Notes: generated by a model from the sequence alone, not told the origin. DNA of 11,460 bases from Pseudomonadota bacterium (GCA_023387085.1 JAEWIL010000076.1:1-11460), one strand, 5' to 3'; positions 1 through 7,616 are shown, numbered from the stretch's first letter. Numbers and translations: made by a program.

Positions 1-87
1 CTTGGCCTCGGTCGAGATCAGGATTTGCTCGTTCTGAAGACCGTCGCGCGGACCCACCTCGAGAAACGTGATCGATTTGCCTGTCAT
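1..87 (-). CDS. HMG-CoA lyase-like protein (N-terminal 29 codons only)
   Basis: The gene starts with ATG at 87-85 and runs off the left edge, so only 29 residues are visible. They contain LEVGPRDGLQNE at residues 9-20, the N-terminal signature of hydroxymethylglutaryl-CoA lyase in the DRE-TIM superfamily; Arg14 and Asp15 match the catalytic Arg and metal-ligand Asp of that family. HMG-CoA lyase cleaves (S)-3-hydroxy-3-methylglutaryl-CoA to acetyl-CoA and acetoacetate in leucine and isoprenoid-acid catabolism. An AGAGG ribosome-binding site lies 7 nt upstream of the ATG. The gene follows the third CaiB/BaiF gene after 24 nt and is probably the last or a late step of the pathway. Related lyases acting on other 3-hydroxyacyl-CoAs share this motif, so the exact substrate is open. 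Confidence 0.8.
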   Translation of the reverse strand, partial: MTGKSITFLEVGPRDGLQNEQILISTEAK

Positions 88-111
88 GTCGTCGCCTCTC
101 CCCGGCCCGGA

Positions 112-1239
112 TCAGCTACCGGCCGCCCGCCATCCATATTGGCGCAGCGCCGGCCCATGCTCATCGAGTCGCGGCGCGCGGCCCCCGGCTTGCGCCGGTT
201 CGTCGGCGAACTTCACCGGGTTACCCATGATCGGCCCGTCCTCACTATCGATCAGCATCTCGCGCGCGCGCGCATGCGGATGGTCAAAAGCCTCGGCCAT
301 ATCGAGCACCGGCGCCCAGCTGACCTCGACCCCCGACAGGAAATCCACCCACGCCGCATAATCCCGCTCGCGGAAAATCGCGCGCAACTCGCCGATCAGA
401 ACCTGCTGGTCGGGGCCGGGATCTTCCGCTGCCAGCGCGATCAATTCGGGCCGGTCCAGCGCCGTCAGCAACGCCGTCGCGAACTTCATCTCGCGGCCGG
501 TCAGCGCGAGGAAGCGGCCGTCCCGCGTCTCATAGACATTGTAGAAACCCGAACCGCCGATCGAACGGTGCGACCGTGTCGTCGGCGGCGTGCCGCTGGC
601 GATGACCGGCGCGGACAGATGCGGGGTCCAAGCCATCAGCGCATCATACATCGACGCATCTACGACGTCCCCTCGGCCCGTCGCCTCGCGCCGGTACAAT
701 GCCATCAATATACCTGCCAGTCCGGTGAGCGCCGCAGCCATGTCGGCCGACGGCATACCCGGTACGACAGGCCGGCCGTCACCCCCGTCGTTGATCGCGA
801 GGAAGCCGGTATAGGCCTGGGCGCCCATGTCGTGGCTTCCTTTTGACGACAGTGGCCCCGACTGGCCGAACGCCGACAGCGAACAATAGACAAGCCGCGG
901 GTTGCGCTTGCACAGGGTTGCGGCGTCGATGCCCAATTTGGATGTGACGCCTGGGCGAAAGCCCTCGATGAATATATCCGCCTCGTCGGCAAGGCGGAGG
1001 AGGCAGTCGCGATCCTCCGGTTTGCGCAGGTCGAGGACGATGCTGCGCTTCCCGCGATGGGTATTCTTGAACCAGATCGATTGACCGTCGACGTCATTCG
1101 GACCGAACGCCCGCGACGGCTCGCCGCCCGGCGGCTCGACACGAATGACGTCCGCGCCGTGACCGGCTAGAATCTGGCTCATCACCGGCGCGGGCAGATA
1201 CATGCCCAGATCGAGCACGCGGACTCCTTGAAGTTTCAT
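112..1239 (-). CDS. CaiB/BaiF family protein, alpha-methylacyl-CoA racemase-like active site
   Basis: A 375-residue class III CoA-transferase/racemase family protein. The N-terminal CoA-binding fold begins with VRVLDLGMYLPAP (7-19), followed by GADVIRVEPP (28-37) and FIEGFRPG (90-97). The likely catalytic Asp is Asp166 in PSADMAAAL. Residues 134-139 read GSHDMG, so His136-Asp137 lies exactly 30 residues before Asp166. In alpha-methylacyl-CoA racemases the general-base His and the catalytic Asp are also 30 residues apart (His126/Asp156 in the mycobacterial enzyme). This protein may therefore epimerise a 2-methylacyl-CoA rather than transfer CoA, although some CoA-transferases also carry this motif. 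Its ATG overlaps the stop of the preceding CaiB/BaiF gene as ATGA, which implies translational coupling, and it has no strong ribosome-binding site of its own. Family membership is firm; racemase versus transferase is not. Confidence 0.9.
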   Translation of the reverse strand: MKLQGVRVLDLGMYLPAPVMSQILAGHGADVIRVEPPGGEPSRAFGPNDVDGQSIWFKNTHRGKRSIVLDLRKPEDRDCLLRLADEADIFIEGFRPGVTSKLGIDAATLCKRNPRLVYCSLSAFGQSGPLSSKGSHDMGAQAYTGFLAINDGGDGRPVVPGMPSADMAAALTGLAGILMALYRREATGRGDVVDASMYDALMAWTPHLSAPVIASGTPPTTRSHRSIGGSGFYNVYETRDGRFLALTGREMKFATALLTALDRPELIALAAEDPGPDQQVLIGELRAIFRERDYAAWVDFLSGVEVSWAPVLDMAEAFDHPHARAREMLIDSEDGPIMGNPVKFADEPAQAGGRAPRLDEHGPALRQYGWRAAGS

Positions 1240-2393
1240 ATGGCCCCCGGGGACAGATATTGCGCACGGATCGTATCGCCGTCTGCATCGAGGGCCGGGC
1301 CTTCACGCTGCGGCAGGCGCTCGCCATTCAAGCGGATGGGATTCGCCAGCATTTTCAAAGTTCTGCCTGACCGATGCGGAAGTTCGCGAACCATCTCCGC
1401 CTCCGCCACGAAGGGATTTTCGAGCGCGCCCCGGAGCGAAACGACGGGTGCGACAGGGATTTGTCCCTTCAGCAGATCGATCCACGCCTGGACCGGTCGC
1501 GTCCCGAAAATGGCATCGAGCTTCTCGGTCAGGGCTTCACGGTTGGCGCCCCGGCCGGCCATTGTGCTGAACCGCGCGTCGGCCGCCAGATCGCCGTTGT
1601 CGATATGCTCGAGCAGAATGTCCCAGAATTTGTCGTTCATGCAGCAAATGTAAATCCAGCCGTCGGCGGCGTGGAACAACTGCACCGGCGCGTTGCTGGG
1701 GTGCGCCGAACGCGGCTGACGCGGCGTGTCGAGGTCGTCGTTGAGCAGCCAGGCGCCCTGGTAGGCGAGTTGGTGAAGCGCCGTGTCGAATAGCGAGACG
1801 TCGACGTCGCGTCCGATCCCGGTTCGTTGCGCCCCGGAAATCGCGGCGAGCAGCCCCGTCGCGAGCATCGTCCCGGTCATATAATCGATCATCGACAAGC
1901 CGACCCGCGACGGCACGCTGTCGGGTTCGCCGGTCAGCGCCATGATCCCCGCCTCGGCTTGCATCAGGAAATCATAACCCGGCCATTCGGCGCGCGAGCC
2001 TGTCCGGCCGTAAGCCGAAATATGACCGCACACGATCGCGGGATGAAGCGGTCCCAGCGCGGCATAGTCGAGCCCCAGCTTCGCGGGCAGGCTCCCCCGC
2101 AAATTGTTGACCACCGCATCGCAGTCCGGCACGATTTGTTCGAATAACCTTCGATCATCCGCGGACTTCAAATTGAGGCACAGGCTGCGCTTGTTCAGAT
2201 TGAAGGTCTGAAAATAAAGGCTGTCCGCCTCGCCCAGCGATTGCGGCCCCGATCGGCGTGCATAATCTCCCGCCCCGTCCTCCACTTTGATGACGTCTGC
2301 CCCAAGATCCGCGAGCAGCATCGTGCAATAGGGCGCGGCACCGAACTGCTCGAAGCTGATGATGCGCGTTCCGGTAAGCGGCAGGTTTTCCAA
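1236..2393 (-). CDS. CaiB/BaiF family CoA-transferase (second paralogue)
   Basis: A class III CoA-transferase of 385 residues from the chosen start. Such enzymes move CoA between carboxylic acids through an aspartyl-CoA anhydride. Visible motifs, in this numbering, are the N-terminal LPLTGTRIISFEQFGAAP (4-21), GADVIKVE (31-38), GYDFLMQAEAG (139-149) and the probable catalytic Asp170 in LSMIDYMTG. The GYD motif lies 30 residues before that Asp, as in formyl-CoA-transferase-like enzymes, with Tyr where the racemases have His. I chose TTG at 2393-2391 because a perfect AGGAGG lies 5 nt upstream and because the protein then begins just before the conserved family N-terminus. The upstream in-frame ATG at 2438 has no ribosome-binding site and would add an unconserved 15-residue tail. 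The substrate is unknown; a dicarboxylic or branched acid is inferred from the neighbours. Confidence 0.9.
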   Translation of the reverse strand: MENLPLTGTRIISFEQFGAAPYCTMLLADLGADVIKVEDGAGDYARRSGPQSLGEADSLYFQTFNLNKRSLCLNLKSADDRRLFEQIVPDCDAVVNNLRGSLPAKLGLDYAALGPLHPAIVCGHISAYGRTGSRAEWPGYDFLMQAEAGIMALTGEPDSVPSRVGLSMIDYMTGTMLATGLLAAISGAQRTGIGRDVDVSLFDTALHQLAYQGAWLLNDDLDTPRQPRSAHPSNAPVQLFHAADGWIYICCMNDKFWDILLEHIDNGDLAADARFSTMAGRGANREALTEKLDAIFGTRPVQAWIDLLKGQIPVAPVVSLRGALENPFVAEAEMVRELPHRSGRTLKMLANPIRLNGERLPQREGPALDADGDTIRAQYLSPGAI

Positions 2394-2404
2394 GGCTCCC
2401 TCCT
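2394..2404 (-). promoter_or_regulatory. Ribosome-binding site setting a TTG start
   Basis: On the minus strand this reads AGGAGGGAGCC directly before TTG at 2393: a full anti-16S match (AGGAGG) with a 5-nt spacer. It argues for the TTG start over the ATG at 2438, which is preceded only by AT-rich sequence. Confidence 0.75.
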
Positions 2405-2437
2405 GATCGATTGTCTCGGTTCTACGTCGCTCCGGCA

Positions 2438-2477
2438 TTTATTCGAATTAATCAAGAAAATTATTCGAACATTTAAG
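2438..2477 (-). promoter_or_regulatory. AT-rich island with repeated TTCGAATAA, possible operator or internal promoter
   Basis: Within the 90-nt gap between the amidase stop and the TTG start of the next gene, these 40 bases hold only 8 G or C, against a strongly GC-rich surrounding. Read on the minus strand, TTCGAATAA occurs twice (2469-2461 and 2447-2439), 22 bp apart, which is about two helical turns and puts both copies on one DNA face. Each copy centres on the palindrome TTCGAA. The layout suits a dimeric regulator or a promoter inside the operon. I could not pick a convincing -35/-10 pair, so the role is inference. Confidence 0.35.
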
Positions 2478-2483
2478 GCGAAC

Positions 2484-3770
2484 CTATGAAAGGGAGGCGG
2501 TGGCCAGCGGATGGTGCGATTCCAGCACCTGCGCGACCCGAAACAATATGTCCTCCCGGCCCCACGGCGCGACCAACTGAATGCCGACCGGCAAACCCGC
2601 CGCAGTGAAGCCGCAGGGCACCGACAGCGCGGGGAAACCGGTCGCCCCGATATCATAGGTAAAAGCGGCAACCCGCCGGGTCGTCGCAATCATGTCGTCG
2701 CTATCGGACCAGAGCGGCGCCACTTCGGGAGTGGTCGGGGTTGCAAGGACGTCGATGCCGCTCTCGAAAGCGGTCCGCAACATCCGGCGAAAATGCTGCA
2801 ACGCACGAATGCTCGCCGCATAGTCGGGCCCGGACAACAGCGCGCCCTGCTCGATGCGCTGCCGCACCTTGGCGCCCAAACGGTCGCCATGGTCGCGCAG
2901 AACCGCACGCCGGGCATCGGCGACATCGGCGGCGACGAAGCGGATCGCGTGCTGCGAGCGCCTTTCCTCTGCGTCCCCGAGTGCGCAGTCCTTCAACCCC
3001 GCGCCGGACCTTTCAAGCCATCGAAGCGCCGTCTCGACGGTTTCGGATACCTCGGCCGATGCATCCTCGAAATAGAAGGGCCGCGGGATACCGATGAGCA
3101 GTCCCGTTACACCTGCGTCAATATCGGCCGAGGCCAGCGCCCCTCCGCGCTGTGAATTGGGATCGTCGGGATCGTAACCGGCGATGGCGTCGAACAGCCA
3201 CGCGCACTCGCGTGCGGTGGCCGCCATCGGTCCGATGGTGTCGACAATCGTGCTGAGCGATATGCAACCGCTGTTCGACACCCGCCCGAAACTCGGGCGC
3301 AAGCCGACCACACCGCAAAGCGCGGCGGGGACGCGAACCGATCCACCGGTGTCGGTGCCCAGCGCCATGCGGACGATGCCCGCGCCCACGGAAGCCGCCG
3401 ACCCGCTGCTCGATCCCCCGGTGATCCGCGCCTTGTCCCAGGGGTTGCGGGCATTGCCGTAGTGCGCATTCTCGCCAGTTGCGCCGAAGCAGAATTCGGT
3501 CAAATGCGTCTTGCCCGCGACACCGCCGCCGGCGCGGCGCAAACGGGCAATAGTGAAAGCATCCTGCCGGGCGGGGGCGTCCTCGACATGAATCGCCGAA
3601 CCGAACGTCGTGACATCGCCCGCCACGTCGATGCAATCCTTGATCATCACCGGGACCGCGCCCGTCGGAAGGTCGGCAAAGCGCAGCACCCCATTGACGA
3701 CCGCATTGCGCTTTTCCGCCGTCTCGCGGTCCGCGACGTCGAAGGCGGTGGCGGGCGGCGGAACCGTCAA
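2484..3770 (-). CDS. Amidase-signature family amidohydrolase
   Basis: A 428-residue member of the amidase signature family (AtzF/GatA/fatty-acid-amide-hydrolase type), which hydrolyses C-N bonds to a carboxylate plus ammonia or an amine. The Ser-cisSer-Lys triad is visible: Lys44 in VPVMIKDCID, cis-Ser120 in ITGGSSSG and nucleophile Ser144 in GTDTGGSVRVPAA. The Lys-Ser and Ser-Ser spacings (76 and 24) are close to those of fatty acid amide hydrolase. The C-terminal half carries LATPTTPEVAPLW (about 344-356) and GLPVGIQLVAPWGRED. No signal peptide is seen, so it is probably cytoplasmic. It starts with TTG, overlapping the upstream stop as TTGA, with GGAGG 5 nt before it; no other in-frame start precedes Lys44. 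It sits between CoA-transferase genes, which suggests that it frees a carboxylic acid for CoA activation. It is not a convincing GatA, since gatB and gatC are absent here. Confidence 0.92.
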   Translation of the reverse strand: MTVPPPATAFDVADRETAEKRNAVVNGVLRFADLPTGAVPVMIKDCIDVAGDVTTFGSAIHVEDAPARQDAFTIARLRRAGGGVAGKTHLTEFCFGATGENAHYGNARNPWDKARITGGSSSGSAASVGAGIVRMALGTDTGGSVRVPAALCGVVGLRPSFGRVSNSGCISLSTIVDTIGPMAATARECAWLFDAIAGYDPDDPNSQRGGALASADIDAGVTGLLIGIPRPFYFEDASAEVSETVETALRWLERSGAGLKDCALGDAEERRSQHAIRFVAADVADARRAVLRDHGDRLGAKVRQRIEQGALLSGPDYAASIRALQHFRRMLRTAFESGIDVLATPTTPEVAPLWSDSDDMIATTRRVAAFTYDIGATGFPALSVPCGFTAAGLPVGIQLVAPWGREDILFRVAQVLESHHPLATASLS

Positions 3771-4969
3771 ATGATCCTCCGCCGTTCCAGCTCGGCGAGC
3801 GCCGCATCGTCGAGACCCAGTAACTCGCGATAGACTTCGCTATTATGCTGTCCGACCTGTTGCGGCGCGCAGCTGCGGATGCTGCCGGGCGTTTCCGAAA
3901 GCCGGGGGCAGACATTCTGCATATGGATCGGACCCCATCGTGGATGATCCACCTCGATCAGCGACTGGCGAGCCCTGTAATGCTCGTTTTCGAGCATTTC
4001 AGGCGCGCGAAAGATGGTCCCCGACGGAACCCCATGCTCCTCCATGATGGCGGCAACCTCGTCGGCCGTACGAGTACGGGTCCAATCGGCAATCAGATCG
4101 TCCAACTCCGCCATATTCTCGCCGCGCGCGTGATGCGTGGCAAAGCGCGGGTTCTCGACGAGGTCGGGCCTGCCGATCGCCGTGCATAGCCGCTTGAAGA
4201 CACTGTCCTGATTCGCGGCGATCAGAAACTCGCCGTCGGCACAGGGATAAACGTTGGACGGGGAAACCCCCGGCAACACCGACCCCGACCGCTCGCGCAC
4301 CAGCCCGGACACCTCATATTCGGGGACGAGGCTTTCCATCACCTGCAGGACGGCCTCGTAGAGCGCGCAATCGATCACCTGCCCGCGGCCGGTGATCGTC
4401 CGGCGATGCAGCGCCGCCAGCGCGCCCATGCAGCCATAGCTCGCCGCCAGCGAGTCACCGATCGAGATGCCCGCACGAGCGGGGGGGCGGTCGGGTTCGC
4501 CGATGACATAGCGCATGCCGCCCATCGCCTCGCCGATGCTGCCATAGCCCGCACGGCCCGAATAGGGACCGCTTTGTCCGAAACCCGAGACGCGCACCAC
4601 AATGAGACGGGGGTTCTCATCCATCAGTGTTTCGGGCGCCATGCCCCATTTCTCGAGTGTTCCGGGCCGGAAATTCTCGATGAGGATATCCGCCTGCGCA
4701 CTCAATTTGCGCACCAGTTCCCGTCCCTCGGGCACGCGCAGATCGGCGGAAACCGCGCGCTTGTTGCGCGAGACGATCTCCCACCACAGCTTCGCTTCGC
4801 CGCGCCCCCATTCGCGCATCGGATCGCCGGCGCCCGGCTGTTCGACCTTGATGACATCGGCGCCCATGTCGCCCAACAACTGGCCGCAGAACGGACCCGC
4901 GATCAATTGCCCCAGTTCCACCACGCGAATGCCGTCGAGCGGTCCGGATATCTGCTGTGGAATCGTCAT
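3767..4969 (-). CDS. CaiB/BaiF family CoA-transferase (first paralogue)
   Basis: A 400-residue class III CoA-transferase. It opens with LDGIRVVELGQLIAGPFCGQ (11-30), followed by GADVIKVEQPGAGDP (36-50), NKRAVSADLR (69-78), ILIENFRPG (95-103) and the probable catalytic Asp172 in GISIGDSLAA. Residues 141-143 are GYG: Tyr142 lies 30 residues before Asp172, and the Asp that usually follows is Gly143. The stretch around Asp172 (GEPDRPPARAGISIGDS) resembles succinyl-CoA-dependent transferases for glutarate, hydroxymethylglutarate, itaconate or citramalate; this is judged from memory of the family. That would fit the downstream HMG-CoA-lyase-like gene. The start ATG has only a weak ribosome-binding site and comes 90 nt after the receptor gene; the gap holds hairpins. 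The stop overlaps the amidase TTG start. Confidence 0.92.
   Translation of the reverse strand: MTIPQQISGPLDGIRVVELGQLIAGPFCGQLLGDMGADVIKVEQPGAGDPMREWGRGEAKLWWEIVSRNKRAVSADLRVPEGRELVRKLSAQADILIENFRPGTLEKWGMAPETLMDENPRLIVVRVSGFGQSGPYSGRAGYGSIGEAMGGMRYVIGEPDRPPARAGISIGDSLAASYGCMGALAALHRRTITGRGQVIDCALYEAVLQVMESLVPEYEVSGLVRERSGSVLPGVSPSNVYPCADGEFLIAANQDSVFKRLCTAIGRPDLVENPRFATHHARGENMAELDDLIADWTRTRTADEVAAIMEEHGVPSGTIFRAPEMLENEHYRARQSLIEVDHPRWGPIHMQNVCPRLSETPGSIRSCAPQQVGQHNSEVYRELLGLDDAALAELERRRII
3771..3780 (-). promoter_or_regulatory. Ribosome-binding site for the TTG-started amidase
   Basis: The minus strand reads GGAGGATCAT directly before TTG at 3770. The 5-nt spacing supports TTG as the true start. 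The site lies inside the last codons of the upstream CaiB/BaiF gene. Confidence 0.7.
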
Positions 4970-4991
4970 GCCTGATGTCTTTCTGGTTGAT

Positions 4992-5007
4992 CGGGCGCAA
5001 CCGCCCG
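4992..5007 (-). other. Perfect 6-bp GC hairpin in the receptor/CoA-transferase gap
   Basis: CGGGCG (4992-4997) and CGCCCG (5002-5007) flank a CAAC loop. No T-run follows on the transcribed strand, so it is not a standard intrinsic terminator. It lies about 23 nt upstream of the CoA-transferase ATG and could stabilise or attenuate the mRNA. Confidence 0.4.
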
Positions 5008-5018
5008 TTCCCGAAGGA

Positions 5019-5051
5019 CCGCCGTCCCGGGACGATTGGCCATTTCGGCGG
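5019..5051 (-). other. Nested palindromes just after the receptor stop
   Basis: CCGCCG (5019-5024) pairs with CGGCGG (5046-5051). The first arm overlaps a perfect 12-bp palindrome, CGTCCCGGGACG (5023-5034), so two alternative folds are possible. With the hairpin at 4992-5007 it makes the receptor gene's 3' flank strongly structured. A role in mRNA processing or in lowering downstream expression is plausible but unproven. Confidence 0.35.
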
Positions 5052-5059
5052 TTCGCGAC

Positions 5060-7591
5060 CTAGAATTTGTAGCTCAGTTCCATCCCGTAATAGGCGCGCG
5101 AGCCCGGCGACAGGAAATCGCCGCCGAACTCCGGCGCCGGAATGACCTCCCCTACATATTTCTGGCCAAAGAAATTGTTGGCAAAGGCCATGATGCTCCA
5201 GTTTTCCGCCTTGAGGCCGGCGCGCAGGTTCACTGTCGAATAGGCATCGCGCTGCGAGTTGGTGAAATTGCCCGTCAGTCCGAAGATGTTGGGCACGCTA
5301 TTGTTCTGGACCGTATGGAACCAGGTCGGCCCGGTAAGCCGATAGTCGGCGCGGAAGAACAGATCGAACCCGGCCTGGGTCGGAATTTCCATCTGCGTGC
5401 CGGCGTTAAGCGTGTAATCGGCGGTATAGGGCGATTTGTTCCCGACCGTGTAGGGACGCGCGTTGTTGCGTTTGATGTTGCTGTCGGTGACATTGCCCGA
5501 TGCGAATACCGTCCAGCCCGGGACGATCGTGGCATTCGCCGCGGCTTCGAAGCCCTGCAGGCGGACCTTGTCGATATTCGAAACGACACGGAGGAGGCCG
5601 AAGGGACCGACGAAGAATTCGAAGAACTGCATGTCATGGACATCGGTCCGGTATGCAGCAAGCTCCAGGCTCATGCGGCGGTCGGGCGACTGCCATTTCA
5701 GCCCCGCTTCGAAGGAGCTCGACCGTTCCTTGTTATATTGGTCGGAAATCGAAAGGCCGGCATTGAACTGATTGTTGAACAGCTGATCGATGATCGTCTC
5801 CGATCCCGATGCGTTGAAGCCGCCCGATTTGAACCCGACCCCCCAGTTGGCGAAAAGGTTGATGTCGGGGGTCGGCTTGAAACTGAAGGTCACCTTCGGC
5901 TGAAGCTGCTTGAAGGTGGCATGGCGCGGCGCCAGCACTCCGCTGGGGTTGTAAGCCGGATCGAGACTGGGATTGAGATAATAATTGGCCGGAGTCGTCG
6001 CGGTGCCGTTCGGGAAACCAGTCAGCACATTGCCGACCCAGCGGGTCCGCGCGTCGGTCGGAATATTGTTGCTGACATCGCGCTGCTCGACGTCGTAGCG
6101 CAGCGCGAGGCCGATCTTCACGCGATCGACCGGTTTCCAGTCGAGCGAACCGAATCCCGCATAGACATTGGTGCGGAACGTATCGTCCGCCAGCGATTCG
6201 GTGGGATTGCGGGGATCGGTCGTGAAGCATTCGGGAATCACGCCGACGCCGGTGTCGAGCCCGAGATTGAGGCAGACGTCGCGCTTGATCCAGAGATAAT
6301 AGGCGCCGATCTGCCAGCTGAGGCGATCGGTGTCGCCGATCAGCCGGATTTCGGTGCTGAAGTCGCGCTGGTTACGCTGTTGGAACTGCGTCCCGTCGCA
6401 GGTGGTCGGCGAATAGGCCGGCAGGAAGGCTCCGCCGCCGATTCCGAAGGGCGATTGCACCGGCGTCCCCGCCAGCGCCGCCATCGTGGCCTGACAGGTC
6501 GGCTCGCCATCGAAGAACCCGAATGTGCCGCTGGTTCCGTCGGCATAAAGATAGTTTTTGATGTCGTTATACGCGGCGTAGGCGGAGAGGGTGGCAAAAC
6601 CGAGGTCGGTTTCCAGCCGGGTTGATGCCTCAAACGTCGTCTGCCGGTTTTTGGGCGGGACGTTGGGCGAGAAAATGAACTTGTGCTTGTTGACGTCGAT
6701 ATTGAAATCGGGTCCGAACGCCGCGGCGAGATCCGGAATCTGGAATGCCGCGTTGAACAAGATCGCGCCGCTGACCTGCTTGCCATAGCGAAGCTTGGTA
6801 TCGAGCTGCGTCGCCTCCCCCAGTTCGGCAAAGATCCGCGCGTTGATATTATACTTCTCGTAATTATCCATCCGCGCGGCCTTGTGGGTGACGCCGGGAT
6901 AGACGGCTTCGCCCGCCGCGGTCGGCAGGAACGCGTTGCGATAAAAACCGTCGCTGCGCGCATAGTCGCCATTCAGGACGAAGCCGATGCGGTCGGTAAT
7001 CGGGCCGCTGAGCAAGGCAGCCGCCGTCGCGGTCTGGTTATTGCCATAGCTTGCCTTGAGACTGCCGCTCAGCACGTCGGTGGGCTTGGCCGTCGTAATC
7101 ACGATCGCGCCCGCGGCGGCATTGCGGCCATAAAGCGCGCCCTGCGGTCCTTTCAGAACTTCGACCTGCGACACCGCCCCCTGATCCTGGTTAAGGGATG
7201 AGGTGTTCGTCTTGAGAATGCCGTCGACCACGAGCGCAACGTTGCTCTCGGCGTCGCGCGCGCCATTGAGGCCGCGAATGTTGATCTGGGTATCAGCCGC
7301 CTCGACATTGCCGGCGACGATCGTGACCCCGGGGGTGAGCTGAACGAAGTCCGCCGCAATTTTTGCGCCCGTGTTGGACAAAGTGTCGCTGGTCAGGACG
7401 CTGATGCTGGCGGGCACATCGACCAACCGCTCGTTGACCCGGCGGGCGGTGACGGTGATCTCGCCATTACCTGATAGTTCGGCATTGTCCGGCGGCGCCT
7501 GTTCTTGCGCCGATGCGGTTAGCGGAACGGCGAAGGCGCCACTCAGGACCAGGGCCAAAACAGAAACGGTGTTTGTTTTATAGATCTTCAT
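5060..7591 (-). CDS. TonB-dependent outer-membrane receptor
   Basis: An 843-residue TonB-dependent receptor for active uptake of a substrate across the outer membrane. A signal peptide (basic MKIYK, hydrophobic core about 9-24, probable cleavage after ASA at 26-28) is followed by a TonB-box-like EITVTA at 44-49. The plug domain spans about 55-170, with INIRGLNG, VALVVDGIL and VEVLKGPQGALYGRNAAAGAI (in two conserved blocks). The rest is the 22-strand barrel, ending in LSYKF with a terminal aromatic residue typical of outer-membrane proteins. No N-terminal STN signalling domain is seen. Four cysteines fall in presumed surface loops and could form disulfides. I chose ATG at 7591 over the longer GTG start at 7603 because GGAGG lies 5 nt before the ATG. 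It follows the acyl-CoA dehydrogenase by 25 nt, so it probably imports the operon's own substrate. Confidence 0.95.
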   Translation of the reverse strand: MKIYKTNTVSVLALVLSGAFAVPLTASAQEQAPPDNAELSGNGEITVTARRVNERLVDVPASISVLTSDTLSNTGAKIAADFVQLTPGVTIVAGNVEAADTQINIRGLNGARDAESNVALVVDGILKTNTSSLNQDQGAVSQVEVLKGPQGALYGRNAAAGAIVITTAKPTDVLSGSLKASYGNNQTATAAALLSGPITDRIGFVLNGDYARSDGFYRNAFLPTAAGEAVYPGVTHKAARMDNYEKYNINARIFAELGEATQLDTKLRYGKQVSGAILFNAAFQIPDLAAAFGPDFNIDVNKHKFIFSPNVPPKNRQTTFEASTRLETDLGFATLSAYAAYNDIKNYLYADGTSGTFGFFDGEPTCQATMAALAGTPVQSPFGIGGGAFLPAYSPTTCDGTQFQQRNQRDFSTEIRLIGDTDRLSWQIGAYYLWIKRDVCLNLGLDTGVGVIPECFTTDPRNPTESLADDTFRTNVYAGFGSLDWKPVDRVKIGLALRYDVEQRDVSNNIPTDARTRWVGNVLTGFPNGTATTPANYYLNPSLDPAYNPSGVLAPRHATFKQLQPKVTFSFKPTPDINLFANWGVGFKSGGFNASGSETIIDQLFNNQFNAGLSISDQYNKERSSSFEAGLKWQSPDRRMSLELAAYRTDVHDMQFFEFFVGPFGLLRVVSNIDKVRLQGFEAAANATIVPGWTVFASGNVTDSNIKRNNARPYTVGNKSPYTADYTLNAGTQMEIPTQAGFDLFFRADYRLTGPTWFHTVQNNSVPNIFGLTGNFTNSQRDAYSTVNLRAGLKAENWSIMAFANNFFGQKYVGEVIPAPEFGGDFLSPGSRAYYGMELSYKF

Positions 7592-7601
7592 TGCCACCTC
7601 C
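7592..7601 (-). promoter_or_regulatory. Ribosome-binding site of the receptor gene
   Basis: The minus strand reads GGAGGTGGCA directly before ATG at 7591. This spacing places the start at the beginning of a normal signal peptide and excludes the GTG 12 nt upstream. Confidence 0.75.
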
Positions 7602-7616
7602 ACAGGACTGATGTTT

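Noticed and set aside
2394..2438. Upstream ATG start for the second CaiB/BaiF gene
   Set aside because: The ATG at 2438 is preceded by AT-rich sequence with no Shine-Dalgarno match, and the added residues lie outside the conserved family start. TTG at 2393 has a perfect AGGAGG.
2484..3770. GatA subunit of the glutamyl-tRNA amidotransferase
   Set aside because: The family is shared, but gatB and gatC are absent and the gene is embedded in a CoA-ester catabolic operon.
4992..5007. Intrinsic terminator after the receptor gene
   Set aside because: The hairpin is perfect, but no T-rich tract follows on the transcribed strand, and the next gene begins about 23 nt later.
5036..6625. A 529-codon open frame on the plus strand
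   Set aside because: It is antisense to the receptor gene barrel region, with no recognisable domain. It is explained as a mirror frame of high-GC codon usage.
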